Source: a virus. Taken from it: DNA of 32,035 nt. A program made the translations under genes and the position numbers. Positions within the stretch are counted from its first letter, which is position 1, and every line of letters starts with the position of its first letter. Below the pieces are notes generated by a model, which was not told the origin of the DNA, searched no databases, and saw only the letters and a list, made by a program, of their open reading frames with translations. Below, in pieces: positions 22,433 to 31,337 of this stretch. Where the stretch lies: positions 1 through 32,035 of the IMG/VR virus record IMGVR_UViG_3300025326_000142; one strand, given 5' to 3'.

Positions 22433-23371
22433 CTAGACAGCCGGGACCTTGACCCGCCCACGCCAGTCGGAAACCCCACGGGCGAGCTTCTTCGAGGCGG
22501 TGACGTAGGCCGACTCATTGATGATGTTGATGTCCTCCTGGATCTGGAGCGGGCGCATCCAGAGCCAATTCCACCCCTGCTCGCTGGACGCATACGAGGT
22601 ATCCCCGTAGTACGCCCCACTCGTCAGGAGGTAGCGGAGGATGATCGTTTGCGGGGCAACCGCCTTGAGCGGGTGGGCCGCACGCTCAGCCGACTCAGGG
22701 TCGGTCTCAAGCTGGGCCAGGAGCCGCATCGCGGTGTACTGCTGCGCCTGATGGATGAAGAGCCGCTCCATCCGGAGCATCATGAGATCCCCGTTGTCGT
22801 CCACCGTCTGCTCAACCGCATCGTTGAGCGTCTGGAGGGACGTGATCGCCAGGGTAGCAGCCGTGAGCAGGTTGGAGTCGGTCATCACAGCCCCCTCCCC
22901 AATCGGATGGGAGGCATCGAAGATGTTCTGTCCGTCTGCAACCAGGTACTCGGCAGCCGTGCCGGTGTCGCCGTTCTCCAGGAGATCCACCCCGAGAATC
23001 TCGTCGTGGATGTCCATCTGCCGGCGAAGTCCACGGCCCGAGTCCGAGAAGATCCGGATCCGCTTGTCCACTTCCTCCACAGTTTCCTGGGAGAACTGGA
23101 GGCGGAACCCGTACTTCCGGGTATCGAACCGCTTCGTGTAGGTTTCCCGCAGCGAGACCAGCGGCAGGTCCTCAAGCTCCTGCACCTCGGTCGGATGCCC
23201 CGGGCCAGCGTACAGGAGGTGGTTGATGAACGCTGCGTCCATCGTGCCCACGTTGTAGTACTGAGTGTACTCCGACGGCCAACGCGGCTCCTCCATCCCG
23301 TACGCAAGTTTGAGATTGGCCAGCCCAGTATAGAACATGCTGGGGAACAGGCCGGTAGTCATGATAGCCAT
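22433..23371 (-). CDS. Major capsid protein (HK97-type fold)
   Basis: The 312-residue protein starts at ATG 23371, with AAGGAG upstream. Its pattern matches Mu gpT-like and related major head proteins: TYTKRFDTRKYGFRLQFSQET (about 77-97, a strand pair and helix start), FDASHPIGEG (151-160), SNLLTAATLAITSLQTLNDA (166-185), and a hydrophobic C-terminal segment after the peripheral domain. There is no obvious N-terminal scaffold domain, which agrees with a separate scaffold-like gene upstream. The next gene downstream is separated from it by a terminator-like hairpin. The fold is inferred from motif order, not from an alignment. Confidence 0.85.
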   Translation of the reverse strand: MAIMTTGLFPSMFYTGLANLKLAYGMEEPRWPSEYTQYYNVGTMDAAFINHLLYAGPGHPTEVQELEDLPLVSLRETYTKRFDTRKYGFRLQFSQETVEEVDKRIRIFSDSGRGLRRQMDIHDEILGVDLLENGDTGTAAEYLVADGQNIFDASHPIGEGAVMTDSNLLTAATLAITSLQTLNDAVEQTVDDNGDLMMLRMERLFIHQAQQYTAMRLLAQLETDPESAERAAHPLKAVAPQTIILRYLLTSGAYYGDTSYASSEQGWNWLWMRPLQIQEDINIINESAYVTASKKLARGVSDWRGRVKVPAV

Positions 23372-23389
23372 TCCGTCACATGCTCCTTC

Positions 23390-23911
23390 CTAGTCCTGGA
23401 ACCAAATGGTCTCAGCCACATTGAAGTGGACCAGAGCCTCAACGAAGTTCGACCCGTACGCGGGGGTGTAGAGCACACCTGAAGCGTAGGGCTCGGTCGC
23501 GTTGACTCGACCCACCAGAATGAACTGTCCCCCAGCAACCTCCGCCACGTCGTTCAGCTCCATGTTGCTGATTCGACCCGTCGCAGGTGCCGCCGGGGCA
23601 ATGATATCAAATCCGCTGAAAACGTCCGTCGCTGCGAGCTGGGAGCCACCGTTTTCGACCTGAACACGAAAGATCGCATTCGGATCCACCACGATCTTGG
23701 CAACCTTGGTGCCATCACCAACGATGTAGTCGAGACACACCCCGATTACAGTGTCGCCAGCAGCGGCACGCTTGATCGTGCCGCTGGTTGCTCCCTCGCT
23801 AACCACATCCCCTGAAAATACCGTCGTGCCACTCACAACGACCAGGGGGAGAGTTTTCACATCGTCGGACGCACCAACCAGCGTAAACCCATGTGGGTTG
23901 TCGTACGCCAA
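23390..23911 (-). CDS. Head decoration-like protein (173 aa)
   Basis: TTG 23911 is the only practical start; AAGGA lies rather far upstream (about 13 bases). The sequence resembles capsid-associated beta-barrel proteins (DUF2190-like in general layout): VVVSGTTVFSGDVVSEG, a GDTVIGVCLDYIVGDG strand-turn, and KIVVDPNAIFRVQVENG. It directly precedes the capsid gene, as decoration or cement proteins often do. The assignment is by pattern and position. Confidence 0.65.
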   Translation of the reverse strand: MAYDNPHGFTLVGASDDVKTLPLVVVSGTTVFSGDVVSEGATSGTIKRAAAGDTVIGVCLDYIVGDGTKVAKIVVDPNAIFRVQVENGGSQLAATDVFSGFDIIAPAAPATGRISNMELNDVAEVAGGQFILVGRVNATEPYASGVLYTPAYGSNFVEALVHFNVAETIWFQD

Positions 23912-23937
23912 CTAGTTCGTCACATCCTTTTCGTTCT

Positions 23938-24468
23938 TCAATCTTGCCCCGGGAGCAGATCATCTAGACCCGGCAGTCCAGCTTCCTTCAGCTCTCGTTC
24001 GGCATCCTGACCCACTTCCTGGATCGACACTGGACCTCCGTCCTCGAATACACCCTCCACGGGGATGTGTACTCCTTCCCGCCGAGCAACCCGCCCGAGT
24101 TCCGCCTTTGCCCCCGAACCAGATTGCATGGATCGCTTTCGAGCGGCCCACATCTGGTCGATGGGATCACGGTCTTCGAGCTGGATCACTTCCTTGGGCT
24201 TCATGCAGAGGAACATCACACCCCGTCGAACCCGGTTACCCGGGCCTGCGGGGGTGTTGTCGATCTTCGGATCGTGTTCCACGATCACCCAACTCCCCAA
24301 GCCCTCCTCCTGGGCGGTATTTTCATCGTACCATTTGAAACCCATGTGAGGGTACTTGAGGATGTAGCCTCTAGGCACCGCGAGCCGGTCAACCCGTCTC
24401 GGGTGCTGGACCACCGCCACCTGCTTCCGCTGGGGCGTTGTTGCTTGTTTTAACGGTTTAGCTGCCAA
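23938..24468 (-). CDS. Head-region protein of unknown function (176 aa)
   Basis: TTG 24468 is chosen because GGGGGAG at the end of the scaffold gene lies 7 bases upstream; TTG 24489 is an in-frame alternative. The N-terminus is basic; the middle has a compact motif (YPHMGFKWYDENTAQEEGLGSWVIVEHD). The C-terminal half is charged and probably helical, ending in an acidic and Leu-rich tail. Position between scaffold and capsid genes suggests a head-assembly role. No enzymatic motif is visible, and no family is recognised. Confidence 0.55.
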   Translation of the reverse strand: MAAKPLKQATTPQRKQVAVVQHPRRVDRLAVPRGYILKYPHMGFKWYDENTAQEEGLGSWVIVEHDPKIDNTPAGPGNRVRRGVMFLCMKPKEVIQLEDRDPIDQMWAARKRSMQSGSGAKAELGRVARREGVHIPVEGVFEDGGPVSIQEVGQDAERELKEAGLPGLDDLLPGQD

Positions 24469-25372
24469 TGATGTACTCCCCCTTCGCAAGGCGATCAGAC
24501 ATGGTAATCAGCTGCTGGAGATCAGGGTTCTTCTTGATGTAGTCGGCCACCTTCTCAGGAGACCAACCCTGACGCTTGATCATCCGCTGCATGTCCGGGG
24601 GCAGCTTCGCTACTTCCGCCTGGGCGTTGCTGGCAACTGGTGCTTTGCCTGAGGACGGAGGTGGGGCAGCCGCGCCAGCGGCGGGAGCTGCCTGGGTAGC
24701 CGCGTTGGGAACAGGGATACCGGGGGTTCTTGGGGCCTCGGGCTTCACACCCAGCTCCTCAGCAACCTCTCGGGCCACATGGTACACCGTGCGGGGGTCC
24801 GGCTTATACCCTCGCGCCTGTGCATCTGCAAATATACTCCGCGCACGCTTGGTAACTTCGGTGTGGAGTGGGGAAAACTCGTCGTTCAGTGCTGGGTAAC
24901 GCTCAGTCGCGCGTTTGGTCCAATCATCGTAGGCTTCGCGGTACTCCGCCTCACGGCGGGTCTGCTCGACCTGCTGAAGTTTCTGCTCCAGCCGCTGCTC
25001 AATCAATTGATCCAACGCGGCTGGATCCAACTGCGGGGTCTGTACCCCGGGGATCGTCTTCTGGAAGGCTGCTGCTGCGGGCGATGCGACTGGGGGAACA
25101 TACGGCTGCGGCTGGGTCTGCTGCTTGAGAAAGGTCTCAAACCGCTCGTTCAGCAGCCGCTCCGACTCCGAGCGCTTGATGCGCTCCTCCTCCAACAGCT
25201 CCATCGCTCGCTCAAGTTTGCGCTTGTGCTCCTGCGCCACGTTGTAGTACGGCACCCCTCGGGCATCTTTGGCTGGAGGCTCTGCCGCCGTGGGATCCGG
25301 GGTTACCCCTGGATCAGGGGGGGTTGCGGGTTCGTGACCCTCACCGGCATTGGGTATCAATTCATCGGGCAC
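24458..25372 (-). CDS. Scaffolding protein candidate (304 aa)
   Basis: GTG 25372 is preferred because GAGGAG lies 9 bases upstream; GTG 25405 is possible but has no site. The acidic, proline-rich N-terminus leads into a long charged helix (HKRKLERAMELLEEERIKRS followed by more Glu/Arg) and a second helical region with Gln-rich heptads (DQLIEQRLEQKLQQVEQTRR). A Pro/Ala-rich linker follows, and a short C-terminal helical domain ends in YIIGS. Acidic coiled-coil proteins in this position, before the capsid gene, usually guide procapsid assembly. I see no protease motif. The role is inferred. Confidence 0.75.
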   Translation of the reverse strand: MPDELIPNAGEGHEPATPPDPGVTPDPTAAEPPAKDARGVPYYNVAQEHKRKLERAMELLEEERIKRSESERLLNERFETFLKQQTQPQPYVPPVASPAAAAFQKTIPGVQTPQLDPAALDQLIEQRLEQKLQQVEQTRREAEYREAYDDWTKRATERYPALNDEFSPLHTEVTKRARSIFADAQARGYKPDPRTVYHVAREVAEELGVKPEAPRTPGIPVPNAATQAAPAAGAAAPPPSSGKAPVASNAQAEVAKLPPDMQRMIKRQGWSPEKVADYIKKNPDLQQLITMSDRLAKGEYIIGS

Positions 25373-25385
25373 TGGTGGAAACTCC

Positions 25386-25700
25386 TCAATACTTCTTCGC
25401 GCCACGGGCGCGGGTGATTACCTCGTGGACCCTGGTGCGGTCCCGGGTGGGGGTTGCAGCGAGAAATGCACGCTCCTGCTTCGACAGCTTTTTGAACTTC
25501 TCCTTGGCAGGTTTCATTACCTGCTCCGTCATGCTGCCTGCGCCCTGGAAACCTCCAGGGATACCTCCCAGCGCCTCCGCACGCTCCTCCTCAACCAGGG
25601 TTGGCCGGCGGGTCAGGCCGCGCGTCATCGGCTGTGCCATCCGCTTTGCGTACGCGCTCGCCTGGGCCTTGGCCTGTTCCCAAACACTACTCTTGGGCAT
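25386..25700 (-). CDS. Small basic protein with SKQERAFL motif (104 aa)
   Basis: ATG 25700 starts 8 bases after the upstream stop. The protein is helical and basic, with a Gly-rich middle (GGIPGGFQGAGS) and the C-terminal segment KFKKLSKQERAFLAATPTRD. This matches the SKQERAYL segment of the protein at 15782-16096, which has the same length. Both end in arginine- and lysine-rich tails. It lies between the portal and scaffold genes. A virion or assembly role is likely, but no family is recognised. Confidence 0.6.
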   Translation of the reverse strand: MPKSSVWEQAKAQASAYAKRMAQPMTRGLTRRPTLVEEERAEALGGIPGGFQGAGSMTEQVMKPAKEKFKKLSKQERAFLAATPTRDRTRVHEVITRARGAKKY

Positions 25701-25707
25701 CTTTAGG

Positions 25708-25995
25708 TTACTTCACCCCCTCAGATTTGTTGGAAGCCTCATTCAAGGTCATTGCGACCTTCTTCATCTCCTCACCAATCTCAGCTACCCGGCGGTACGC
25801 TCGGTATCGACCCTGCCGCGCACCCCTGGTAAAATCATCGTCGCCGGAGTCATCCATGTGGGCTTTCATCAGTTCATCCATCCAGAGCTTCAGCTGCTCG
25901 ACGAGGGCGAACCACTCGTTCTGCTTGACGAGTTTCCGGATCTCGATTGCTCGACCGAAATCCGTGTGGGTGGTCTTCTTCTGCTGGTTAGCCAA
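25708..25995 (-). CDS. Small helical protein (95 aa)
   Basis: TTG 25995 has GGAGGT a few bases upstream and overlaps the portal stop by 8 bases; GTG 26010 is an alternative. The protein is helical and charged, with an amphipathic middle (EIRKLVKQNEWFALVEQLKLWMDELMKAHM) and an acidic-then-basic stretch (DDSGDDDFTRGARQGRYRAYRR). It follows the portal gene. A head-assembly role is possible; no family is recognised. Confidence 0.55.
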   Translation of the reverse strand: MANQQKKTTHTDFGRAIEIRKLVKQNEWFALVEQLKLWMDELMKAHMDDSGDDDFTRGARQGRYRAYRRVAEIGEEMKKVAMTLNEASNKSEGVK

Positions 25996-28291
25996 GGAGA
26001 CCTCCACCACCTGGGGCCCGCATCGGCCTGGGCTGCCCCGGCATCCGGCGCTCGGTGCCCATCGGGCGGCCCCCGGTGTTCGTGTTCACTTCCGCCTGCT
26101 TGCTCATGAGCTGTTGCATGTGCAGTCCCTCGTGCTCGGCGATCTCCTGGGAGATTCGGGGATCGAGCACAACCCCCATCTCCTGGAAGTCCTGCATCAT
26201 CGATCGAAGCTCCTGGATGTGCTGAAGGTCGTTGTCGGTGGGGAGAACGTCCACCGGGATACCGTTCAGCAGCAGCTCGTTCTCCAGCCGCTGGGGCATC
26301 GGGGCGCGGCTCACCATGTCCAACGGACTCGGGGTGACCTCCCCAGGATTCACCACATCGTACGCCCGGTACAGCCGCTCTAGCCACTTGATGACCTGAG
26401 GATCAGCACCCCGCTGGGTCAAAAGTGGGAGGACCGACTGCCACATCAACAGGGCGTTGGCCTGCCGGACAGCCGGGTTGGCCATCAGCATGTTCACACT
26501 GAACATGAAGTCCGCTCGGCTCGGCATGTCCCGCTTGGTCCGCTCGATCACCTTGATGCCGTTCGGCCCAAGTACCTGAAGTTTCTTGTTCACCGGGTAG
26601 AAGGACATGTACATGTCGTAGACCTGATGAAGCAGCTCGTTGAACCCACTGGAGTCGTCGGCTCCGCCCATCGCAAAGTGCTTGATGATGTGCTGGATCC
26701 GAACCATGCCTTCCCGCATGATCATGTTGGTTCCGCCAAACGTGCGGGGGAACCCGGTCCCAGCACCCACCTGCTTGTTGCCGCCGGCCATCACACTGAA
26801 CTTGCCCGAGCGGGCCTCCGTGAACTGCTGGAGGAGCTGGATGATGGGGAGCAACCGATCGAACGGCGGAGCGGCGATCGCCGGGAAGTGCATCGCCCTG
26901 GTTGGGTCGCCCAACGCGGGGATCCCTTTGCCGGGCCGGACCTGGATGGCCTCCATGCCCTCGAACATCGTTTTGTCGTAGATGAAGGGCATCGAGATGG
27001 CCAGCTGTTGGGCATCGATCGTCTGGTTCAAGAGCGTGTTGATCATGATGCTCATGTTGAACAGGATCTCAGGAAGCCCGATGCCGGTCAGTCGGTTAGC
27101 AATCTGGCGATAACGAAATACAACGACAGGAATACGGCCATGAGGGTAGCGCCGATTAAGGTAGTCCAGAGCCAGGATAGTGCGCGTGTGCCAATCGAAC
27201 TCCAGCACCGCGTCCTCTTCAAAGCCGTCTCCGTCGATGTCATAGCGGAGAAACCGGGTGACAACGGGGCGCGTCCCACTCGACTGCGGGTTCGTGCGGA
27301 TCCCCGTGGTGTCGTCCTTCGCATCCTGCACCTCCCGCGCAGTGGTAGCAGGTTCATGCTTCGTGGTCCGGCGGAGCTTGGCCTGTTGGGCCTTCTTGGG
27401 ATCCTGGGCCTCAAACCCGAGGTGATGCCGCTCGATCTTCTCCCAGTCCGCATCGGTGGCAACGTTGAAGAAGCCCTGCTGCCGGCGGCGCTTGAGCCAG
27501 TCGAAGCTCACCTCTTGGTCCACATCAACAAAGGGGGATTCGGCGATGTCGCCCACATCCGTCGCCCACACCCGGTTGGGTTCGAGGACGGTGAGTCGGG
27601 GGCACTCCTTGACCACGGTTTCCCGCTCGATCTCCAGGACGATCTCACCAGCGTGGTGCTCAGGCTCATGCTCAATCCAGATCTTGATGGTCCGGATCTC
27701 CCCGGAGTCCATGACCCGGACTTCCCAATGATCCGTGAGGTACACCGGGTCACTGATGGCCAGAGTCCCCAGCTCCTTGAGGATGATCTCATCATCAGGG
27801 ACATCAGGGGTGTACTTCCCCACCGGCACCAGGATCTGGGTCAGGGTCTTGCGGACCTTGCGGTCCCAGGAGATGTAGACGAAGCAGGTGCCGTTGATGC
27901 AGGTCTCCTGCACAATGGCTTCCCACTTGCCCCAAGCCTTCATGTCCAACTGGAGGGCCCACTGCATGAAGCCCTCGATGTCCTGGACCAGGGAGTCGTC
28001 GGCACCCTCCACAGGGGCCACGGGGGCCCACTTCTGGTCGCCGAGGAGGACATCCATCGTGCGAGCCACGGTGTCGTCCACGGCCTCTGCAACAACGTCG
28101 AGGGTCACGTTGGCCGCATCGGGCCAGGGGGTGTCCTTCGGAGTAACGTGACCCTCGTACATCCTGCGCCACTGCGGCAATCGTTGTTCCCATTCAGACC
28201 GCTCGGTCTTCACCTGGGTCCGACTGGACTCAATGTAGGTGACGAGATCCCGCTTTTGATCGTCCGTCAGCGTAATCTTACGAAGAGGCAT
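25988..28291 (-). CDS. Portal protein (767 aa)
   Basis: The start is ATG 28291 with AAGGA closely upstream. The N-terminal part has the portal pattern: a charged helix with WEQRLPQWRRMYEG, then TPWPDAANVTLDVVAEAVDD (about 54-73), and a long helix bundle. The middle shows LDYLNRRYPHGRIPVVVFRYRQ and a glycine-rich crown-facing stretch; the C-terminal part is Met- and Gln-rich with a disordered tail ending in GGGGLLG. The length is typical of P22-type portals. It follows TerL by 11 bases. The twelve-subunit ring at the capsid vertex, through which DNA enters and leaves, is known for the family. Confidence 0.9.
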   Translation of the reverse strand: MPLRKITLTDDQKRDLVTYIESSRTQVKTERSEWEQRLPQWRRMYEGHVTPKDTPWPDAANVTLDVVAEAVDDTVARTMDVLLGDQKWAPVAPVEGADDSLVQDIEGFMQWALQLDMKAWGKWEAIVQETCINGTCFVYISWDRKVRKTLTQILVPVGKYTPDVPDDEIILKELGTLAISDPVYLTDHWEVRVMDSGEIRTIKIWIEHEPEHHAGEIVLEIERETVVKECPRLTVLEPNRVWATDVGDIAESPFVDVDQEVSFDWLKRRRQQGFFNVATDADWEKIERHHLGFEAQDPKKAQQAKLRRTTKHEPATTAREVQDAKDDTTGIRTNPQSSGTRPVVTRFLRYDIDGDGFEEDAVLEFDWHTRTILALDYLNRRYPHGRIPVVVFRYRQIANRLTGIGLPEILFNMSIMINTLLNQTIDAQQLAISMPFIYDKTMFEGMEAIQVRPGKGIPALGDPTRAMHFPAIAAPPFDRLLPIIQLLQQFTEARSGKFSVMAGGNKQVGAGTGFPRTFGGTNMIMREGMVRIQHIIKHFAMGGADDSSGFNELLHQVYDMYMSFYPVNKKLQVLGPNGIKVIERTKRDMPSRADFMFSVNMLMANPAVRQANALLMWQSVLPLLTQRGADPQVIKWLERLYRAYDVVNPGEVTPSPLDMVSRAPMPQRLENELLLNGIPVDVLPTDNDLQHIQELRSMMQDFQEMGVVLDPRISQEIAEHEGLHMQQLMSKQAEVNTNTGGRPMGTERRMPGQPRPMRAPGGGGLLG

Positions 28292-28302
28292 CTCAATCCT
28301 TG

Positions 28303-29913
28303 CTAGTAGTTGGTGTGACTCTTCTGAAACTTGAACTCATCGGTGGTGGTCTTGTTGAAGGTTCCCCACTTGAGCGGGTGAACCCTGCTTCCGGCCTCTG
28401 GGACGAACTTACTGGCCATCTTGATCACGTTGGCGGACACGAAGGCCAACCAGCAGTCGATCAGGTCGTTGCCCGTCTTCTTGGGCTTTCCCGTCTTGGG
28501 CTCAAAGTACCAGTGCCGTAGCTCATAGTCCAATCGGGGGCAGGTGGTCCACACCTGGGTAACCGGGTTCCCGGAGTCTACCCGGGGGCGGAGCCAGTCC
28601 TGGGCAACCATGATGCGGTTGTCTTTGTCAGCTCGATCCCACCGTGCGCAGTAGACCCCGTGCTTGGCCAACTCCCGTTGGACGTTCGTGCGTTTGTCCG
28701 TGGTGACTGGCTCAGAGGCAGCTGGGTCGATCCATCTGATGGTGGGCCGGCCCAGGGGCCCTCGATGCAGGTTGCCGTTGGCGTCGATCTGATCGAACAG
28801 GATCTCGGTCTCGATCTTCTTGACCTGATCCGCGAACTCCTCGATGGTCTTGATCCGCTCGCTGTACAGCTCATGGATCAGGTGGAGGGTATCGGTGTAG
28901 GGGTCTACCACGCCCCAGAGCGCTGCGAAAGGCTTCTGCGGGTGGGGGTCGATAGCCATCACCCGGAGCCAGTTCGACCGGATGGGAACCGGGTCGATCC
29001 GCCAAGGGATCGTCGGGCGGTACTGCTTGAAGACCTGCCCCGAGGCGTAGATCGGGCGGCCCATGACTCGGGCGGCGTATTCGGCCTCCGTCAAAAAGGA
29101 GGCAAAATCTTCGACGGCCTCTCGGGTCAAGACTCCACCTCGCTCGATCAAGTTGTCCTCAGTGGAACCCTCGATGATCGTGATCTTCTCAGGCTCACGA
29201 AGTCCTCGCTCCCACACCTGATCAAAGATCCAGGGCTCAGAGTCGAGGAGCGTCAGGCACATGTACCAGGGTCCGTGGGTGTCCACCAAGCCTCGAAGGG
29301 TGGCCTTGAAGTGCTGCTCCTTCGGGGGCTCGTTGAAGACAGCCCAGTCGATCTTTCCACCTTCCCAGGTGATGTCGTCCATCTCCCTGGTCATGATGTG
29401 GATGACCGAACGGTTCTGCATCACAATCTTGGTGACGTTGTTCTGCGTGTTCCGAACGTAGCGGTAGGTCCCCTTGGGGATCCACTTCTCCCACTCGTTG
29501 ACGACATCTCGCTCCCAGGCTTTGTAGTCCGTGATCCCAAAGCGGCCCACATTGGGGACCTCAATCCTCGGGGCTCCAGTCACCCAATGAAGTCGGAGAA
29601 AGTAATCTGGATCCTCAGGAGCCAGGAAAGGATGGTACCCCATGCTCAAGGCGAGGGACTTGAGGACGGCCGCCGTGGACTTCCCCATGCGGTTCCCTGA
29701 AAAGAGTCCAGCCCCCCAGGTCTTGGCTCGAAGGAACTCCTCCTGCGGGCGGTTGGGGAGGAAGGCCAGGTCCGGCCTCGACCGGATGGCGGTCGTCAGG
29801 GTGTCAAGCTGTTGCGCCAGCGCATGGAGCTGAGGGAGGAGGGCCATTCCCTCCGGGGTCTTCAGGATCCGCTGGAGTTCATCCGGGTTCTTGAGGGCGT
29901 CACTGAGTCGCAA
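28303..29913 (-). CDS. Terminase large subunit
   Basis: TTG 29913 is the first start in frame after the upstream stop; ATG 29847 is possible. Of 536 residues, the ATPase part has a Walker A at 72-80 (SGNRMGKST) and a Walker B at 187-196 (KIDWAVFNEP, with Asp189 and Glu195). The nuclease part has Asp322 (MAIDPHPQ), a second Asp at about 396 (RWIDPAA) and GNDLIDCWLAF near 481-491. This is the complete set for the DNA packaging motor that cuts concatemers and pumps DNA. It lies between the TerS candidate region and the portal. Confidence 0.95.
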   Translation of the reverse strand: MRLSDALKNPDELQRILKTPEGMALLPQLHALAQQLDTLTTAIRSRPDLAFLPNRPQEEFLRAKTWGAGLFSGNRMGKSTAAVLKSLALSMGYHPFLAPEDPDYFLRLHWVTGAPRIEVPNVGRFGITDYKAWERDVVNEWEKWIPKGTYRYVRNTQNNVTKIVMQNRSVIHIMTREMDDITWEGGKIDWAVFNEPPKEQHFKATLRGLVDTHGPWYMCLTLLDSEPWIFDQVWERGLREPEKITIIEGSTEDNLIERGGVLTREAVEDFASFLTEAEYAARVMGRPIYASGQVFKQYRPTIPWRIDPVPIRSNWLRVMAIDPHPQKPFAALWGVVDPYTDTLHLIHELYSERIKTIEEFADQVKKIETEILFDQIDANGNLHRGPLGRPTIRWIDPAASEPVTTDKRTNVQRELAKHGVYCARWDRADKDNRIMVAQDWLRPRVDSGNPVTQVWTTCPRLDYELRHWYFEPKTGKPKKTGNDLIDCWLAFVSANVIKMASKFVPEAGSRVHPLKWGTFNKTTTDEFKFQKSHTNY

Positions 29914-29919
29914 GGGGAG

Positions 29920-30228
29920 TCACCATACCGAATTGCACCCGCTCCAGGTTACGTCCCCAGTCCGAGTCCCCCTTGGGTCTGCGTACCAGTGGTGGTCTCC
30001 TTGCCAAAATGGCCGACACAACTCATCAAGCCACCTAGGCTGACTTGGAGGGTACTCGACTTGTGGGGGCTGGTACGCATACCAGATCCGATTGCGCCAG
30101 ATGGCTGCACAGATCCCGCAGAAGGGGCCTTCGCCCTCCAACCAGGAGGCATTGTTGGAGGCCCGCCCACACTGGGTACAAACGATCTTGCCGGCGGTGG
30201 AGTCGGTGGTCGTGGTCGCCTCGTTCAT
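29920..30228 (-). CDS. Small zinc-ribbon protein upstream of TerL (102 aa)
   Basis: ATG 30228 overlaps the stop of the TerS candidate (ATGA). Two knuckles, CTQC (17-20) and CGIC (about 37-40), with SNNASWLEGEGPF between them suggest a zinc ribbon. The rest is rich in Trp and Pro (RIWYAYQPPQVEYPPSQPRW). A role in DNA packaging or regulation is possible given the position between TerS and TerL. No family is recognised. Confidence 0.6.
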   Translation of the reverse strand: MNEATTTTDSTAGKIVCTQCGRASNNASWLEGEGPFCGICAAIWRNRIWYAYQPPQVEYPPSQPRWLDELCRPFWQGDHHWYADPRGTRTGDVTWSGCNSVW

Positions 30229-30860
30229 TTCTGTTCAAGAACCTCCACAGTCTGAGCTGGGATCTGGACTTGCGATCGGGCTGCTTGCCTCGCCATGTAG
30301 GTCTCAAGGAGGGCCACCCCGCCCGCCATCTTGCGGAACATGGCCTGCATGGATTCTGCATCCTTCAGGTTGTCCGCCCCAGCCCGCTCAGCCAGATCGG
30401 CCTCAAGGGCCTTGTAGCGCTCCAGGAGGATGGCTGCCCCCTGGACCAGCTCCTTGATCTTCCCATCATCGCGGTAGGCGTTGATGGCTTCCGGGGTCAA
30501 GCTGTTCAAGATCAAGAGGGCTTTCTGCCGGACGGTGTACGCCAAGGCGCCCTCGTCCTCCAGCCGCTGGGCAGCCTCATGGTCCGTCTTGGTCTTTTCA
30601 ATAGCCTTTTCGACGGCCTTCAGGCTGAAGCGGTACTTTTCAGCAATCTCTCGGGCGGAGAACCCGTTGGCGGCCAGGAAGCCGATCTGCTCCATCTCCT
30701 TCTTGGAGAGGAAGACCTTGCGCTTCTTGCCCATCGGGATCCGTTGGAGGGTTACCTGGGGGAGTCCTTGGGTGGGAAGGACAGTTGTGAACTTGGAATC
30801 CCCCTTCGGGGTCTTTTCCTCCACCGCGAGGGTCTGCTGGATGATCACTTCGTCCTTCAC
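30225..30860 (-). CDS. Terminase small subunit candidate (HTH protein)
   Basis: GTG 30860 overlaps the previous stop (GTGA) and has GGAG upstream. Residues about 51-90 (LSKKEMEQIGFLAANGFSAR followed by EIAEKYRFSLKAVEKAIEKTK) look like a helix-turn-helix DNA-binding domain. The rest is helical with a charged oligomerisation-type region. TerS proteins have this layout and bind the packaging site. Position two genes before TerL supports the call, although the intervening zinc-ribbon gene is unusual. A transcription regulator is the main alternative. Confidence 0.65.
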   Translation of the reverse strand: MKDEVIIQQTLAVEEKTPKGDSKFTTVLPTQGLPQVTLQRIPMGKKRKVFLSKKEMEQIGFLAANGFSAREIAEKYRFSLKAVEKAIEKTKTDHEAAQRLEDEGALAYTVRQKALLILNSLTPEAINAYRDDGKIKELVQGAAILLERYKALEADLAERAGADNLKDAESMQAMFRKMAGGVALLETYMARQAARSQVQIPAQTVEVLEQK

Positions 30861-31060
30861 TCGTCCTCACTCCGCTCCGGGCGAAGGGGGGGATCCTGCC
30901 TTGCTCGGGCGGCTGCCTCATAAACCGCCTGGATCCGGCGGGCGGAGGGTCGGGCTGGTTTGCGGGATCGGCCCCTACCCACAATGCCCGAATTTCGCAT
31001 TCTGGGGCCCGTAGAGCGCTTTTTCCTCGGGGGGGTGTAGTCCGGGTCAGGCTGGTTCAT
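30857..31060 (-). CDS. Small basic protein of unknown function (67 aa)
   Basis: ATG 31060 lies close to a GAGGG site and overlaps the preceding gene by 14 bases. The protein is very basic (PPRKKRSTGPRMRNSG, GRGRSRKPARPSARR) and then turns helical and acidic at the end (RPERSEDE). The stop overlaps the TerS-candidate start. It could bind nucleic acid. No family is recognised. Confidence 0.5.
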   Translation of the reverse strand: MNQPDPDYTPPRKKRSTGPRMRNSGIVGRGRSRKPARPSARRIQAVYEAAARARQDPPLRPERSEDE

Positions 31061-31337
31061 ATTCCCTCAACAGGGCCCAGGAAACAAGAAAACACTGTTT
31101 GCAGCGGGGGCACCCGATGTGGGCGGTCTCAGACCAGGTTTGGTACGCCTCAAGTTCAAGAAGTCGGCCGCACCGCTGGCAATGAATCCCGGTTCGGGGT
31201 CGGGGTTTCTGAACACGGAGACTCTGGTCCTCATTCAGTACATGGGGGTGCTGGGGGGGTCGAGTCTTTTGCTTCCGCTGCTCGGGCTGCCCGTTGAACC
31301 CGTTTCCGGTGCCGATCTCGGGCTCGAACTTCTTCAA
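31047..31337 (-). CDS. Small zinc-ribbon protein (96 aa)
   Basis: TTG 31337 has GGGAG eight bases upstream and is the only practical start; the frame overlaps the upstream gene by 107 bases, which is unusually long. The C-terminal half contains CQRCG (about 53-57) and CPRCKQC (about 76-82), a four-cysteine zinc ribbon with an extra Cys. The first 50 residues are polar and proline-rich and are the part that overlaps, so they may be under little constraint. The function is unknown. Confidence 0.5.
   Translation of the reverse strand: MKKFEPEIGTGNGFNGQPEQRKQKTRPPQHPHVLNEDQSLRVQKPRPRTGIHCQRCGRLLELEAYQTWSETAHIGCPRCKQCFLVSWALLREYEPA

Noticed and set aside
21737-23482. Long plus-strand open frame (581 codons) opposite capsid and decoration genes
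   Set aside because: It runs across several real minus-strand genes and their intergenic hairpin, has Arg/Gly/Val-rich shadow composition, and matches no motif.
26627-28306. Long plus-strand open frame (559 codons) opposite the portal gene
   Set aside because: It is the antisense shadow of the portal, with low-complexity composition typical of reverse-frame GC-rich DNA (many Gly, Leu, Val, His, Pro), and has no ribosome binding site that stands out.
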